NCBI RefSeq assembly: GCF_030272615.1
Contig: NC_081412.1
Span: 143,178,247 to 143,242,246, forward strand
DNA length: 64,000 bases
Reading direction: 5' to 3'
Source of the DNA: Cryptomeria japonica
Lineage: Eukaryota > Streptophyta > Pinopsida > Cupressales > Cupressaceae
Positions 23,272 through 35,349 of the stretch are shown in pieces (the first letter of the stretch is position 1; each line of letters opens with the position of its first letter). The translations under genes and the position numbers were made by a program. The notes beneath the pieces were generated by a model. The model saw nothing but the letters and a program-made list of their open reading frames with translations, made no database searches and had not been told where the DNA came from.

Positions 23272-23568
23272 GGAAAGGGGTTGAGCTTAATTAAATGTTG
23301 AATTTGATTAAAATGGCTAGGAGGGGATATTTAATTAACTATTGAATTTAATTAAAATGGCTAGAAGAGGATATTTAATTAACTATTGAATTTAATTAAA
23401 ATGGCATAGATAGAAGAAATGGGAAATTAATTAAATACTTAATTTGATTAATGGTTGATTAGAAGAAAAGGGATATTGATTAAACCTTAGTTTAGTCAAT
23501 AGGCGGATTAGGGTAATTAAAAAAATATAAATTCATTTAATTAGTTGTGCAAGTTTTAGGTGTCTACA

Positions 23569-23690
23569 AAAACAAAGAATTCTATAGAGACCAGGTTATG
23601 TACCTGAAACAAAGAACACTACAGAGACCAGGTTCCATACGAAACAAAGAACACTATGGAGATCAAGTTCTGTAGGAAACAAAGAAAGAC
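23569..23690. repeat. 35-bp tandem array, right part
   Basis: The same GGTTCCATAGGAAACAAAG-type units resume here at a spacing of 35-37, directly after the LARD element. Together with 11540-11901 this is one array split by the insertion. The next 220 bases contain nothing recognisable. Confidence 0.85.
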
Positions 23691-23911
23691 AAAAACCATA
23701 AAATAATAGGGAAACAAACACAACCAAGGAAAAACAAAAGGGGGCCCCTAGCTCAAGAAGTGAAAAGTTGAGGTGTGTTATGTAGGGCATAACAAGTTGA
23801 TGCTAGCTCTTTTGATATATTTATCTCTATTTCTCTTTATAATTACAAGATCATTACCAAATCATTATTGATCAGATAAAATAACATTTTGAAATATTTA
23901 ATATCATATAA

Positions 23912-26390
23912 GTGGGGTCTTTTGTGAAGGGGAATCAAATTATTGCTTTAGAAGTCATTAATTTTATAGGATGTTTTAAGGAAAATCTATGCTTATCAAG
24001 ATTAAAATGTCAAATGCTTGTGATAGGGATATATAGTGCTTCCTCCATAACATCTTATGTTCTTTTGGTTTTTTATTTAGTGTGGATTGAGCGGGTCATG
24101 ATTTTTGTGGTTCTTTCTTCTTTCTCTATCATTAATGGAATCGTATCTTCTCCTTTTTGGCTTCTAGAGGGTTGCAATAATCTAATTCCCTCTCCCCTTA
24201 TCTTTTTATTCTTTTGGCTAAGGGTTTAGGAAGGTTTCTTGATCATTAAAAATTCAATGGAAGTATTAAAGATTAGAAATTGGCTAAGGATATTGATTTG
24301 CATTCTCATCTTTAATTTATGGATGATAATGCATTAATGATTTTTTCTAAAATCTAGGAGTCTATTAATTTTAGGAGTAGTTTGGATATGTTTTGGTGTC
24401 TTTTGGTTAGAAAATTAATTAGGATAACTCAAATATTTATCTTCAAAACCCCTTTTGTCCTTTAATAGACAATTGTTTTTCTCTTGTAGTTTAAAATACC
24501 TATCTTCATTTCGATTATCTTGGTATTAATTTATTAGTTGGTCTCCCTAACCAACTTTAGTGGAAGAGGATTCTTGATAGGTTTAGAATGTGTATTTCTC
24601 ACTGAAACTTCTAAGGGTTGTATTTTCTAGGGTGTCTTGCCCTCATAAAGTTAGCATTATAGGATATTCAATTTTATATATTTATGGTGTTTTAATTTTA
24701 TAGTAAATTTCAATGGGTAGGGATTCTATCATTTTAAAAAGAGATCTTTATTAGTTGTGATTAGGTTTGTATGCCTAAATAGAATGGTAGCTCCTTAACC
24801 TTAGGCTTTTTGAGTTTAATAGTAAATCCTACTTTGTTAAAATTTATTAGAGATGATTCTCTTAAACAAGATCCATTATTAGCCAAAATTGTAAGTTATA
24901 AATATCTACCACATGTTGTTAGTGAGGTTTCAAGAATGGGTTTGACTAGGAAAGATCACAATTTGGGACATTATAAAAAATGGAGTGTCACTTGTTAAGT
25001 AGGGACCTTTTGAATTTTAACTTCTACTAGAATCCTTTGTTTTGGATGAATTCATGATATTTTCATCCCCCAATTCTCACCTCCTTTCCCATCTACTCCT
25101 TTTGAGTAATTTTTTGGATGTTTATTAGTCCAAATTTTTATAATTTAAAGATTCCTTCTTAGTGTAGGAATCTTGCATTTATCATTAAAAGGATATGATT
25201 CACTATCCTCTAAGGGGGATATAGATGATCAATTGACACTATCTTATAGTCTAGTACTTCAACCTTATTGTTTTCTAAATGAAGTAGATGCTCTTTCTTT
25301 GGATTATGATACTCTAAGGGGTTTATTCAAATTCTCCTAGGTAATGGATCTGAAAACTTGAAAAAGTTAGCCATAGCCTAGATTTACCTTACGGGTAAAA
25401 GATTTGGAATGATTATTTTTGTACTAAAAGTATTTTTTATTTATTTCCCTCGTCAAAATAAATTTCTTACTTAGAACAATATAAAAAGAGAGTATTTAAA
25501 GTTCCTTTCATATGTATTCTTTGTGGGATTAATGAGAAGTGTGTATTTCATCTTTTTAGTCCACCCTTTTTAGGTTTTATGGAGGCTATGATGGCACATC
25601 TAGAACTAGCCTCTATTTTGTGTTACTTCTCTATTAATTTTTAGGTTCATTTGGAACATCCTCCTACTTAGACCTCTTTTCTCTTATTGATCCTATCTTT
25701 ATTCTTTAGCAATTTGGTTGGAAAGAAATCATAGAATCTTCCAAGGTTATTAGAGTCTTACTTCATATGTTTGGTAGAAGATTTTGGATGAAATTAAAAA
25801 CAATTGGTGGCCAACTGTTATGTGGATGAATTCTTAGCTCTTTTTAATATTTAGATTTTGAGGTAGGTAGATCTGTGTCATTTGGTTTTCTCTACTCATT
25901 TTGACCTAAAAAACAACTTTTCTAATAAGGTTAATAAAGAAATAAAATCGTCTCATTTTTCATTACATTTATTAAAAATTAATATTGATGGTTCGCAATA
26001 ATCCAAGTGCAACAAGGATTGGGGAAGTTGGGTAGGATAGTGCTAGTTTAGTGCACTTTTTTTTCTCTTCTACCATAGAGTTTGACACTAATAACCAAAT
26101 GGAGGTGTGGACATCTCTATGCATTTTGAGAAAGCCTAAAAGTTGAGTTGGAAGAAGAAAAATCATATGATGGATTCTATGATTCTATTAGGAGTTTATA
26201 ATGTTTTGTGGATTAGTTTCTTACTCTTTCATGAAACTTTGGTTCCATCTCTTTTATCAAATTCCTAGAGAATGGAATGTTATTGCAAATTATTTAAACA
26301 AACAATCTTATGATGTTAATTGCAAATGGAATGTCAGAGACCAAGAGTCCTTGTCCTTTGCTCAAACTTCACAATTTCTTTAACTCCTCA
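23912..26390 (+). pseudogene. Degenerate LINE (RT, zinc knuckle, RNase H remnants)
   Basis: The best part is 24080-24230, where FSIINGIVSSPFWLLEGC and then PSPLIFLFFWL parallel the LINE RT block between the NG motif and the PLSP motif. Further on, MDDNALMIFSK (near 24317) fits the catalytic FADD region with the first Asp retained. YLGINLLVGLP and RILDRFRM (near 24520-24590) fit the conserved C-terminal RT block. Near 25515 CILCGINEKCVFHLF resembles the LINE zinc region. Near 25975 LKINIDGS resembles the RNase H start. Frames change repeatedly, so this is a relic; the 5' end, poly-A tail and target duplication were not found. 26391-26806 beyond it is AT-rich with nothing recognised. Confidence 0.6.
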
Positions 26391-26806
26391 ATAATGGTTT
26401 GGTTTGATCATTTTTACTAAAGGATTTTGTATTCTATTTGTTTCTAAAAGTGGTGGATTTATAGAAAATCTCTTTGAATTTTTATCCTATTAATTTTAGT
26501 GACAATTGTTGTTATTCAAAAACCTTTTTATACTTTTTAAAATTTTGAATACTTTTTTAACCCCTTCTACTAAAAAAGATACGAATTAAGTATGATATGT
26601 GATTATATTTTTTTTATATTTTAATTCTAATAAAGAAATATAGTATGATTTTAAATTTCCTAGAACTAAAGTGTTTAATCTTTTAAAATAATTAAATCAA
26701 AAAAACTATTTTTCTTTTTTTCTTTTAGCAAGCACATCATAATTATAAAAGTCAAGATGAGTCAATAGACTATTGGTCTAATGGTGAAGGTGAATAGTTT
26801 AGAATG

Positions 26807-28409
26807 TGTATGCCGGAAATGTGGTATCAACCTGTAAGAGGAGAAAACATCTCAAACATACACATGAAACATTATGTTAGAGGTTAGAAATCAAAATTCA
26901 AAACCAAGAAGTTAGCTTGAAAAACTAAACTCTAACCATGTCCCATGTTCCTCTATCTCTAAATATCCTTAAGATTTAAGGTGGTCCTCTTTTGGAAGAG
27001 CACTTGATCTCTTGGATGACAACCTAGAGAACAAGATTTGTGAGAATGATTCTAGAATCAAAATGGATGCAACTAAGATCCTAGTGAAATGCTAAGATGA
27101 GATGATGAAGATGAAATGTGAAACTAGATGATTAATATGCTAGATGAGTTCCAAATTGAAATTTAAGATAATACTAGATGAGTTAATTAAGCTATGTGAG
27201 TATGCAATGCTAGGAAAGATGTGGAATTAAGCTAAAAGATGAGCTAATAATGAATCTAAATGCTATGAGATGAATGCTTGATGCTAATGCTTGGATGCTT
27301 GAAGATGGCAAAATGAGCTCCTTAACCTGCAAATTGACTATAATTCAGATGCACAAGATTATTAGATGATTTGAAGAAGGAATGGGCTCTATTTATAGGC
27401 AAAATAGAGAAATGGATGGTTAAGATTGAGTAATCTCAACAAGGCTAGGATTGAAAGTTATCAATCCATGGGAGAGATTCAATCCAATCCCAAGTTGACA
27501 AATGTCACCTTGAGAGGGCTTGAGAGGATGCTAAGAAAGAAATTAGGGATAACCTCAAGGAGTCACATCATTGGATAATGTCATTAACTAGGGAGGCATG
27601 CTATTACCCAAGAGGTAAACTCTTGTTGGATAATGTCATTAACCAGGGAGGCATGCTATTACCCAAGAGGTAAACTCTTGTGCAACATGGGAAAATGGTT
27701 AAAGGGACAACCATCAAGGGTAAGGGGTGTGGGCTTGTCAGAGGCATTAAATGCCTTTTGAAGACTTTGGAGACCAACTTGCCCAAAGAGGAAAACCACT
27801 AGTAGTTTATGTAAGAGCCTCACATGTTTGGAAGACTTGACAAGTTATCTTGTTGAAATAGATAAAGTCTTAAATGCATTTTGAAGACTTTCTTCCAAAT
27901 TTGAAGAAGTGACTCCCCCAAATTTAGGGAAATGACATGATTAGGAGATTAGACATGATTAGGATGGGATTAGGAGGTTTCTAGAAGGATGATTATGGAG
28001 GCAAGTGGGAGATGTAGGAAAATGCAAGTGGGTGAGGGAAAATAGGATTTTTAGTTAGATTAAAATGATTTAATTTAGCCAAAAGGGATGCAACTTGCAC
28101 TTGTAGGATTTTGCAAGTGGGAGGTTTACAAACAAATTTTGATTTCTTTAAATGCAAAAGAGGATTTTAATTAAATGTAGATTTAATTAAAATGGGAAAG
28201 GGGATAAATGGAGATTTTTAATTAAATGTGAATTTAATTAAATGGCTTAGATAGAAGAAGGGGATTTAGTCAAATCTATAATTTGATTAAAAGGTCAATT
28301 AGAAAAATAGGGATATTAATTAAATCTTAATTTAATTAATTGGAAGAATTAGGAATAACTAAATGAATAAAATTCACTTAATTCATTGTGCAACTTTTAG
28401 GTATCTACA
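26807..28409 (-). mobile_element. Solo LTR related to the LARD LTRs
   Basis: On the plus strand it runs from TGTATGCCGGAAATGTGG to TTTTAGGTATCTACA, sharing both ends and many internal blocks with the LARD LTRs. Flanks are GAATG (26802-26806) and AAATG (28410-28414), a 5-bp duplication with one transition. The minus-strand TATA box lies at 27387-27398. A near-perfect 56-bp direct duplication (AACTCTTGTTGGATAATG region) occurs at about 27560-27680. No interior remains. Confidence 0.88.
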
Positions 28410-28931
28410 AAATGAAAATACAAGAAATAAATCTTGTTGAATTGCTATAAAATTCATTAATTAAAAAAAGAAAGAAAGAAATAAAAAAGTATAATTTTAT
28501 ATGCATAATTTTTTTTAATTAAAATGTTTCAAAACGTTTTTAAAATTAAAAAAAAAAAACAATTGTAAAGATTAGTAATAAATTGGGCATACCAATGTTA
28601 ATCCAAAAATAATTAATTTGGATTTAAAAATGTTCTTTGAAAGAGATTGAAGAACTTAAAGACACTAAACTCAACATCTAACAATTCAGAAATGTACTAA
28701 TTAATGATGACTCAACCTTTCACTTTAGCCATTAACCCTTCACACTCCCAAGCGTTTGAAAGCAATTTGGTTGGAAACAGCCAAGCTACTGTTTGATTCC
28801 TTGGATGCTTCGCACGGAACTGCAAACAATGAATTACTAATGAAAGCAAGTCAAAGCCTTTAGTTGCAAAGAGCCCATCAATCAAACTTGGTGCATGAAT
28901 CAGAACACTCTAAAGAATCAGATAACATTAA
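28410..28931. other. AT-rich intergenic DNA, nothing recognised
   Basis: There are poly-A runs around 28455-28560 and no open frame of note. This is the far-upstream flank of the nitrate transporter gene. Confidence 0.5.
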
Positions 28932-29174
28932 TTGATGGCTGGGCTTAGAACTGACAAAATTGTCTTAATGGTGAATAAGTTCATCGTTGGTAACGAGCGT
29001 CTCTTGGGTTTTAACATACCAAACAAGAGCAGATGGACGGTGGAAATTAAAAGTGTCCATCAATCCTTCAAGCCTCGTTTTACCAAATTAATTGATGGCC
29101 TCCGAGAGGAGCACCATAAAAGAGTTTCCAATGGCCAAGAACTTGCAAGTTATGTTCAAGGTGGAGTTCAGTAA
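28932..29174 (+). CDS. Small hypothetical ORF, 80 codons
   Basis: The frame starts at an ATG at 28932 and ends at TAA; its product is not recognised. It is mildly basic, has no signal peptide or membrane segment, and its composition is more protein-like than the neighbouring AT-rich DNA (for example SRWTVEIKSVHQSF and GLREEHHKRV). It lies about 650 bases upstream of the NRT2 start on the same strand. It could be a fragment of an unrelated gene or chance. No splice partner or homologue could be identified. Confidence 0.2.
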   Translation: MMAGLRTDKIVLMVNKFIVGNERLLGFNIPNKSRWTVEIKSVHQSFKPRFTKLIDGLREEHHKRVSNGQELASYVQGGVQ

Positions 29175-29204
29175 GATTGAGTTTCTATTGTGGAGATTCA
29201 AGTT

Positions 29205-29730
29205 CAGTTTTCAAAAGAATATCTAATATGAAACTCTAAGTCGTGATTCTTGGTCTTGTGAATTTCTAAGTTTCAACTCTTCATCTTGCGAATTTTTCAG
29301 TTGTGAACATCAAGTATGAAATTCTAAGTTGCGACTCTTGATCTTGTGAATTTCTATGTTGTGAACATCATGTATGAAATTCTAAGTTGTGACTTTTGAT
29401 CTTGTAAATTTTCTGAACTGTGAATCTACTATAGAATTCCAAGTCGTGATTCTTGATCTTGTGAATTTCTAAGTTGTGAGTCTTAATCTTGTGAATTTCT
29501 ATATTGTGAACATCAAGTTTAAAATTATAAGTTGTGGGTCTTGATCTTGTGAATTTCTATAATCTGAACATCAAGTATGAAATTCTACCATGTGATTCTT
29601 GATCTTGTGAAATTCTAAGTTGTGACTCTTGATCTCATGAATTTCTATATTACGATCATCAAGTATGCAACTTCCAATTGTAACTCTTGATCTTGTGAAT
29701 TTCTAAGCTGTGATTTTTGATCTATCATAA
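29205..29730. repeat. Minisatellite upstream of NRT2
   Basis: Units such as AAGTTGTGACTCTTGATCTT followed by GTGAATTTCTA recur about 10 times. The clearest form is a 58-bp higher-order unit built of two halves of about 29 bp, the second containing GTGAACATCAAGTATGAAA. It ends about 100 bases before the NRT2 start codon, so it may overlap the promoter or 5' UTR. Confidence 0.85.
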
Positions 29731-29832
29731 ATGATTTCTAATGTGATTGATTGAAAATAAGTATTGATCTCGTTGTTGTACTCCCAGGAACTTGTACTGA
29801 AACTCACTACAAAAGAACAAAATTTGCAAGCT

Positions 29833-32800
29833 ATGGCGGCTGACTTGGAGACTAATGGAACCTTAGGGATCAATGGCATGGGTACTTCTGAGACAAAATT
29901 TTCCCTTCCTGTGGATTCAGAACACAAGGCAAAGAAACTGAAGCTGAATTCATTCCAGAAGCCCCATATGAGAGCATTTCACCTCTCATGGCTATCCTTT
30001 TTCACTTGCTTTCTTTCAACATTTGCAGCTGCGCCATTGATTCCTGTGATACGAGACAACCTAAACCTGACCAAGGAAGATATTGGCAATGCAGCGATTG
30101 CCTCTGTGTCAGGCTCGATATTCTCAAGGCTGTGCATGGGTGCCGTCTGTGATATTTTTGGCCCTCGTTATGGCTGCGCCTTTCTTATCATGCTCTCAGC
30201 ACCTGCTGTTTTCTCTATGGCGTTTGTTAATTCGGCTCTGGGATTCATTCTTGTGAGATTTTTTATTGGGTTCTCGCTTGCCACATTTGTTTCTTGCCAG
30301 TTCTGGATGAGCTCCATGTTTAATAGCAAGATTGTGGGTCTGGCCAATGGGGCTGCTGCTGGGTGGGGCAATCTTGGTGGTGGTGCCACTCAGCTTATTA
30401 TGCCTTTGATTTTTGATATCATACATGAATATATTGGCTTCACTCCTTTCACTGCCTGGCGAATTGCTTTCTTTGTGCCCGGATGTGTGCATGTTTTGAT
30501 GGGTCTTCTGGTTCTTTCCCTTGGCCAGGACCTTCCTGATGGTAACTATGCCCTTCTCAGTGACTCTGGAGCAAAAGCAAAGGATGAGTTTTCCAAGGTT
30601 AAGTTTTTCTTCTTCTTTGGTGTTCTAAAATAACAACAATCTTTAGCTGAACTACTTAGATTCTATGTTTATGATCAACTTCACAAGTTGATATTTTATT
30701 AGCTTTTTGTTTTTTTATTTTATTTAATATGTAAAATTATTTCGTCTATGATTCATTATATGATTCATTATCAGAGTGCGTTTGGTTTGTGCAATAATAA
30801 ATTTTTTTATTCAGTTGAATTCTGATTCAAAAGAGTTTTCCAAAAGTAAATTTATTAATTTTGTTTGTCATAGACAGTAAGAGGTAGTTTTGAGTGTTTG
30901 AAGTTATGATATTAGTAACAGTTTCAATTATCTAGTTTTTGATTCAAATTTTTTGATCTGTATTTTCATGAGTAGTGGTTCTCACACACTCATTTCTCAT
31001 GAGAATGAATGATCCACTTGGCACTCATTGCATGTAGGGTATATTCTCAAGAGCAAAATATTCCTGAATTTGTAGTTTTTTAGTCAAATTCATTGACCCA
31101 CATTATTATGAGTAACTTGGTTTGTGCAAACCTATCTCTCATGAGAAGGAATGATGCACTTACCACTCAGTGCATTTAAGTGATGCTCACAAGAGTGAAA
31201 CACCTCATATATTTGTAATTTTGAGTCAAACTCATTGTCACATATCTTCATGATTAGTGGTTCACACAGACTCATCTCTTATGAGAACGTATAATCCACA
31301 TAAGACTCATTGCATTTAGGTGATGCTCACAAAGATGAAACACTGATAAATTTGTAGTTTATGAGTCAAACTCATCTACCCATAATTTCATGAGTAATAG
31401 TTTGCACAAACCCATCTCTCACGAAAACAAATGATCCACTTAACACTAGTTGCATTTTAGGTGATGTTCACAAGAGTAAAACATTCATTGTAATTTGTAG
31501 TCTCTGAGTAAACCCATTGACCCATATTTTATGACTCACAGTCGACACACACCCATCTGAGTAAACCCATTGACCCATATTTTATGACTCACAATCGACA
31601 CACACCCATCTCTCATGATAACAAATGATCTACATCTAGATAATCCTCCCAAATGTGAAATACTCCTATTATTATAGTTTGTCTCTTACAGATACGCTAC
31701 TTTTATTATTAAGATCTACAGAATTTTATTTTCCTCTACACAAATTAATTAACAGTGCTGCTTCTGAAATCCAGGTAGTATGGTACGCTGTAACTAATTA
31801 CAGGACATGGATGTTTGCCATCACATATGGGTATTGCTTCGGAGTGGAGTTAACCATAGACAACATAATTGCAGAATATTTCTATGACAAGTTCGATCTC
31901 AAGCTCCACACAGCTGGTATAATAGCTTCAACATTTGGCCTGGCCAACATAGTATCTCGTCCTTTAGGAGGAATTATATCCGATGTGACTGCTCACAAGT
32001 TTGGAATGAGAGGGCGGTTGTGGGTACTGTGGATCCTCCAAACAGCTGGAGGTCTTCTCTGTATTTGGTTGGGCAGAGCAGGAAATCTAAGCCTTTCAAT
32101 TGCTGTCATGATTCTCTTCTCCATTTTTGTTCAAGCAGCGTGCGGGGCAACATTTGGCATTATACCATTTATCTCTCGCAGGTAAAGACTTTCTCTCTTG
32201 AAAAGACTTACAGAATAGGTACGTTGCGTTCAATGTGTCAATTTTTTATATGGTAATTTGCGTTCTACTTTAATGTTTTCTAAGGTTTAATAGTGTGATT
32301 TTAGATGTATCATTTATACAAATTATGATATATTCAAAATGTAACATTCAAGTCAAAATCACAAGATGCTTATATCTATTAGTGCGATCCCAGATAAACT
32401 GTTTGAAACTTGAAATATGCTATTAAAGTCAAAATAAAATGCCCACTTTTTTTCTTGGCTTATTACATTAAACATTATGTTCAAATTTATCATCCTTTAT
32501 GATTATTTGTGGAATTTTCAATAAGAATAAGAATATGGGCTTGTGCAGATCGTTGGGAATAATCTCTGGGATGACAGGAGCCGGGGGCAATGTTGGAGCA
32601 ATGTTAACTCAGCTGTTGTTTTTCACAAGCTCAAAATATACAAAAGAAATGGGCATTACCTTGATGGGAGTTATGATAGTGTGTTGTACTGTGCCTATTT
32701 GTATGGTGTATTTTCCTCAGTGGGGAGGGATGTTTGGTGGACCTGCGTATGATAGTAGTGAGGAAAAATACTATGCCTCTGAATGGTCTGAGAAGGAGAA

Positions 32801-32903
32801 GGAGATGGGACTTCACATTGCCTCCCTGAAATTTGCAGAGAATAGTCGTAGTGAACGTGGGAAAAGGATGGCAGAGTCCCAAGCAACTACCAAACCTGCT
32901 TGA
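29833..32903 (+). CDS. NRT2: High-affinity nitrate transporter, NRT2 family
   Basis: Exons are 29833-30597, 31775-32181 and 32549-32903, giving 1527 nt and 508 residues, normal for NRT2. Donors are GTTAAG and GTAAAG, acceptors ATCCAG and TGTGCAG, and phases agree across both junctions. It is a 12-segment major facilitator protein of the plasma membrane that co-transports nitrate with protons. In angiosperms it usually works with the partner NAR2/NRT3. Visible signatures are the MFS loop [17 protein letters not shown], the nitrate motif [19 protein letters not shown], and a second one, [16 protein letters not shown]. The start follows family length; the upstream in-frame Met at 29764 adds residues not expected in the family. 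No stop or frameshift is seen, and it is apparently the only intact host gene here. Orthology within the NRT2 family was not resolved. Confidence 0.95.
30940..31650. repeat. About 140-bp repeats in NRT2 intron 1
   Basis: Five degenerate units carry the block TTCATGAGTAGTGGTTCTCA, then ACTCATYTCTCATGAGAA, then ATGATCCACTTGGCACTCA. They start near 30965, 31105, 31245, 31389 and 31530. A shorter internal duplication of about 55 bp (CCCATTGACCCATATTTTAT) occurs at 31508-31610. They fill most of the 1177-bp intron. A related unit lies downstream of the gene near 33310 (CATGATTAGTGGTTCTAACA). Confidence 0.75.
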
Positions 32904-33727
32904 AGAAGACCACCTCAATGATGATCAAGGAATTTTTATCAACTTTATGTGGAAATTATTATAGTCTATATTTGATTCCAAGAATTAATTCGTACGTTCA
33001 ATGTAAATGACCAAGAGGAAAAGCATTAGAATCTTCTCTACTTCAATTTAAATTAGAACCTTCTCTACCCTTTGGTATGATTACTTTTGTATGGAATAAA
33101 ATTTAATTGATTTGTGTCATGCCTAAATTTTAATGTAGACATATGCATACACAATCAATTTTCATTTTAATTTTACATGGAACAAAATTTAATTGACTTG
33201 AATGATCATTCTAATTGTTATATATTTGAATTGTAGCTATCAAATATTAGTTCAATATGATGATTTTATTGGATTAGGCTGCACCATTTCGAGTAAATAT
33301 ACAATTATGCTTATTCCATGATTAGTGGTTCTAACATGAACCCCTTCCTATTGATATAAATGATTTACTTGGCAATTTTACCATATATCACTTTCTCTAT
33401 TGATAATAATAGGTCATTAAGTTACAAAATACAAATATTAGTTTCACTATAATTAGTGTTGACAATGCATTCTATCCTTGTTGAGATTTTTGGCATGTGA
33501 TATTTTTTATTCTCTATGGCAGTGGCCTCTACTAGCTTTATTGACAGGTTCAAAATAGTTCCTTCATCTTTGCTTTCATTGAATAGATGTCACCATTTAT
33601 AATTAAGGGATTGCATTGTAATTACAAACAAACAACATTAATTACTAATATCACAATTCTAACCATTGTCATCTAGAAATGGCACTTAAAATACCATTAT
33701 TCATTTTTTTAATGTTGTTCCATATAG
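32904..33727. other. NRT2 3' flank, no further gene
   Basis: It is AT-rich with no coding sequence. One unit related to the intron 1 repeats occurs near 33310. The stretch ends where the gypsy LTR begins. Confidence 0.5.
33095..33100 (+). promoter_or_regulatory. Possible NRT2 polyadenylation signal
   Basis: AATAAA lies about 190 bases after the stop codon, a normal position for a plant 3' UTR. This is inferred from motif and position. Confidence 0.4.
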
Positions 33728-35343
33728 TGTCATAAATTGTACACCCTTACTAGGGTGGTACAATTTCACACTTAGGTTAGCACCCGCCTTAGTGTGTTTT
33801 GCATCTTGCATTTTGCATTCCCCTTTAAGCATTTAATCAATTAATTTAATTAAATCTAAGGTCATTTCACATTAGAAAGTTGGGCCCTTTACCCTAAGTG
33901 TGCCCCTTTTCATATTATTCCTCCAATGAATCATTTAATCACAAACCTTAATTATGTCTTATTTCAACCATTTAGGACCGATTTCGCATATCAAAACATC
34001 TTGAAATCAGCTATAACTTTGGGATGCGCTTTAATATCATCATATCTAACGGCCCTAAAAAATTCAGTGAAAAGTTGGTCGAACCATGGCGAGAATGCAC
34101 ATGGTCTGTGGCTTTTTCCCCAAAATTTTGGGAGCGCAATCCTATGATATGATAATGCTTAACCCCAAAATATCAGCAGGAAATTCAAATCCTAGGTCGG
34201 CCTAAACATGAAATTAAGATCTAGGGTTTCATACTTAAGAGCTCTCTTTCTTCATTTGAAGGGGTCTTCTTCTAAGAATCTAAGAGCAAGTTATTGGAGT
34301 ATTAGAGCCTTCTTTGCAGCAAAAGAATAGATCTTTGGAGTCTTCAACAACAATCAACATTCATCCATCAAACATTCATCAAGCATCATTTCATCAATTG
34401 GGGGCTTTTGAAGATGTAGAAGAACAATAGGAGATCACCGACTGACAATTGGCTTGTACCTCTCCCTTGGGGTTGGGTATGGTTTCATGTTATTTTCAGA
34501 TCTTTGCATAAGCTTCATTTTGATTCATATTCGTGCTTTAGATCACTTTGCATTATGAATTTAGAGCATGTACTTTGTCAATTATAAGCAATCAGGGTTT
34601 ACTCTTTAGGGTTGCTCTAGGTTGTTTACTTTCATTCTTAGGATCTTGCATATACACAAGGTTCTTACACACACATTTTTAGTACATTATAGGCTATTCG
34701 TGGAGGTGGAAATCACCAACACGGGGGTTTGACTACGACAAAACTCTATATAGCCACCCCAAACCTTCCCTTTTCAAATTGCAGGTGCAGAAACAGGAAT
34801 CAAGAAGCAGGTACACATCTTAAATAGGCATCTGCATCACTCAGAAACTTCAGAAGTGCAGAAACCCTGTCAAGGACAGGGGCATGGCGCCCTAGTCCTA
34901 CCCTCTATCAGCAGGACTTGGCATAACATCAATTCATAGGTCTCAGAATCCCTCCGCTCAGTTGCAGTTCCCGAATTGCAGAATCAGGATAGTGGCGTGG
35001 CACCCTAGTCCTAGACATTTCTGCTCAGATTTTAGACACAGGTGCACATCTGATTTTGCCTTCTGATCTGTACTTTTCAGTAGTGTATCAGTTGTTCTTT
35101 GATCTGCATTCTCATATTAGGATTTGTTGGCTTACTTGCTTTCTAGGTTAGATTGCATTTTGCATCATTCCTCTCTCATTTACAACAAAGGAGTAGAAAA
35201 CCTAAGAGGTAATCCATGACTCTCTCTTTCTCATAAGAAGTAGCCCATGTGCGTTACCTCCCTAGGCTCTTTTGTATTCCATGAGTGTGTATGAGAGTGG
35301 GATTATGGCTTCCATACTTAGTCTCACTTTTTCCCGGGCTACA
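33728..35343 (+). repeat. 5' LTR of Tat-type element
   Basis: It starts TGTCATAAATTGTACACCC and ends CCCGGGCTACA, seven bases before the PBS. It matches 44817-46406 along its length. It carries CTATTCGTGGAGGTGG and CTATATAGCCACCCC as well as one reduced copy of the GC-rich hairpin repeat (about 34873-34900). Confidence 0.88.
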
Positions 35344-35349
35344 AATCTT

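Larger units (their letters stand above)
11902..23568 (-). mobile_element. LARD-like non-autonomous LTR retrotransposon
   Basis: Long LTRs bound it: 20955-23568 is the 5' copy and 11902-13934 the 3' copy in its own orientation. Orientation follows from a minus-strand TATA box in each LTR and from a minus-strand polypurine tract next to the 3' LTR. About 7 kb of interior shows no gag, protease, RT or integrase on either strand. Flanking 5-mers GAAAT and AAAAC fit a decayed GAAAC target duplication, because the invaded 35-bp repeat reads GGAAACAAAG at this point. No convincing PBS was found next to the 5' LTR. Large retrotransposon derivatives of this type depend on proteins from relatives; the gypsy element at 51836 has a similar LTR start. 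Confidence 0.85.
20955..23568 (-). repeat. 5' LTR of LARD-like element, with two SINEs inside
   Basis: It matches 11902-13934 from TGTATGCC to TTTTAGGTGTCTACA. Its extra length is accounted for by SINE insertions at 22612-23000 and 23053-23271, each with a target duplication. The minus-strand TATA box lies at 21517-21528. As the SINEs are absent from the other LTR, they arrived after the element did. Confidence 0.92.

Noticed and set aside
28932-29174. First exon of NRT2
   Set aside because: The sequence does not resemble an NRT2 N-terminus, and exon 1 has its own well-placed start.
29764-29832. Upstream in-frame Met as the NRT2 start
   Set aside because: It would add 23 residues unlike any NRT2 N-terminus; MAADLETNG at 29833 fits family length.
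30598-30633. NRT2 ending at the stop codon after [12 protein letters not shown]
   Set aside because: These codons are intron 1; a GT donor follows AAG at 30597 and the family sequence resumes in exon 2 at 31775.
33723-33727. TATAG as target duplication of the Tat-type element
   Set aside because: The 3' flank after 46406 does not repeat it. The same letters precede the 3' LTR internally, so the match reflects element sequence rather than a duplication.
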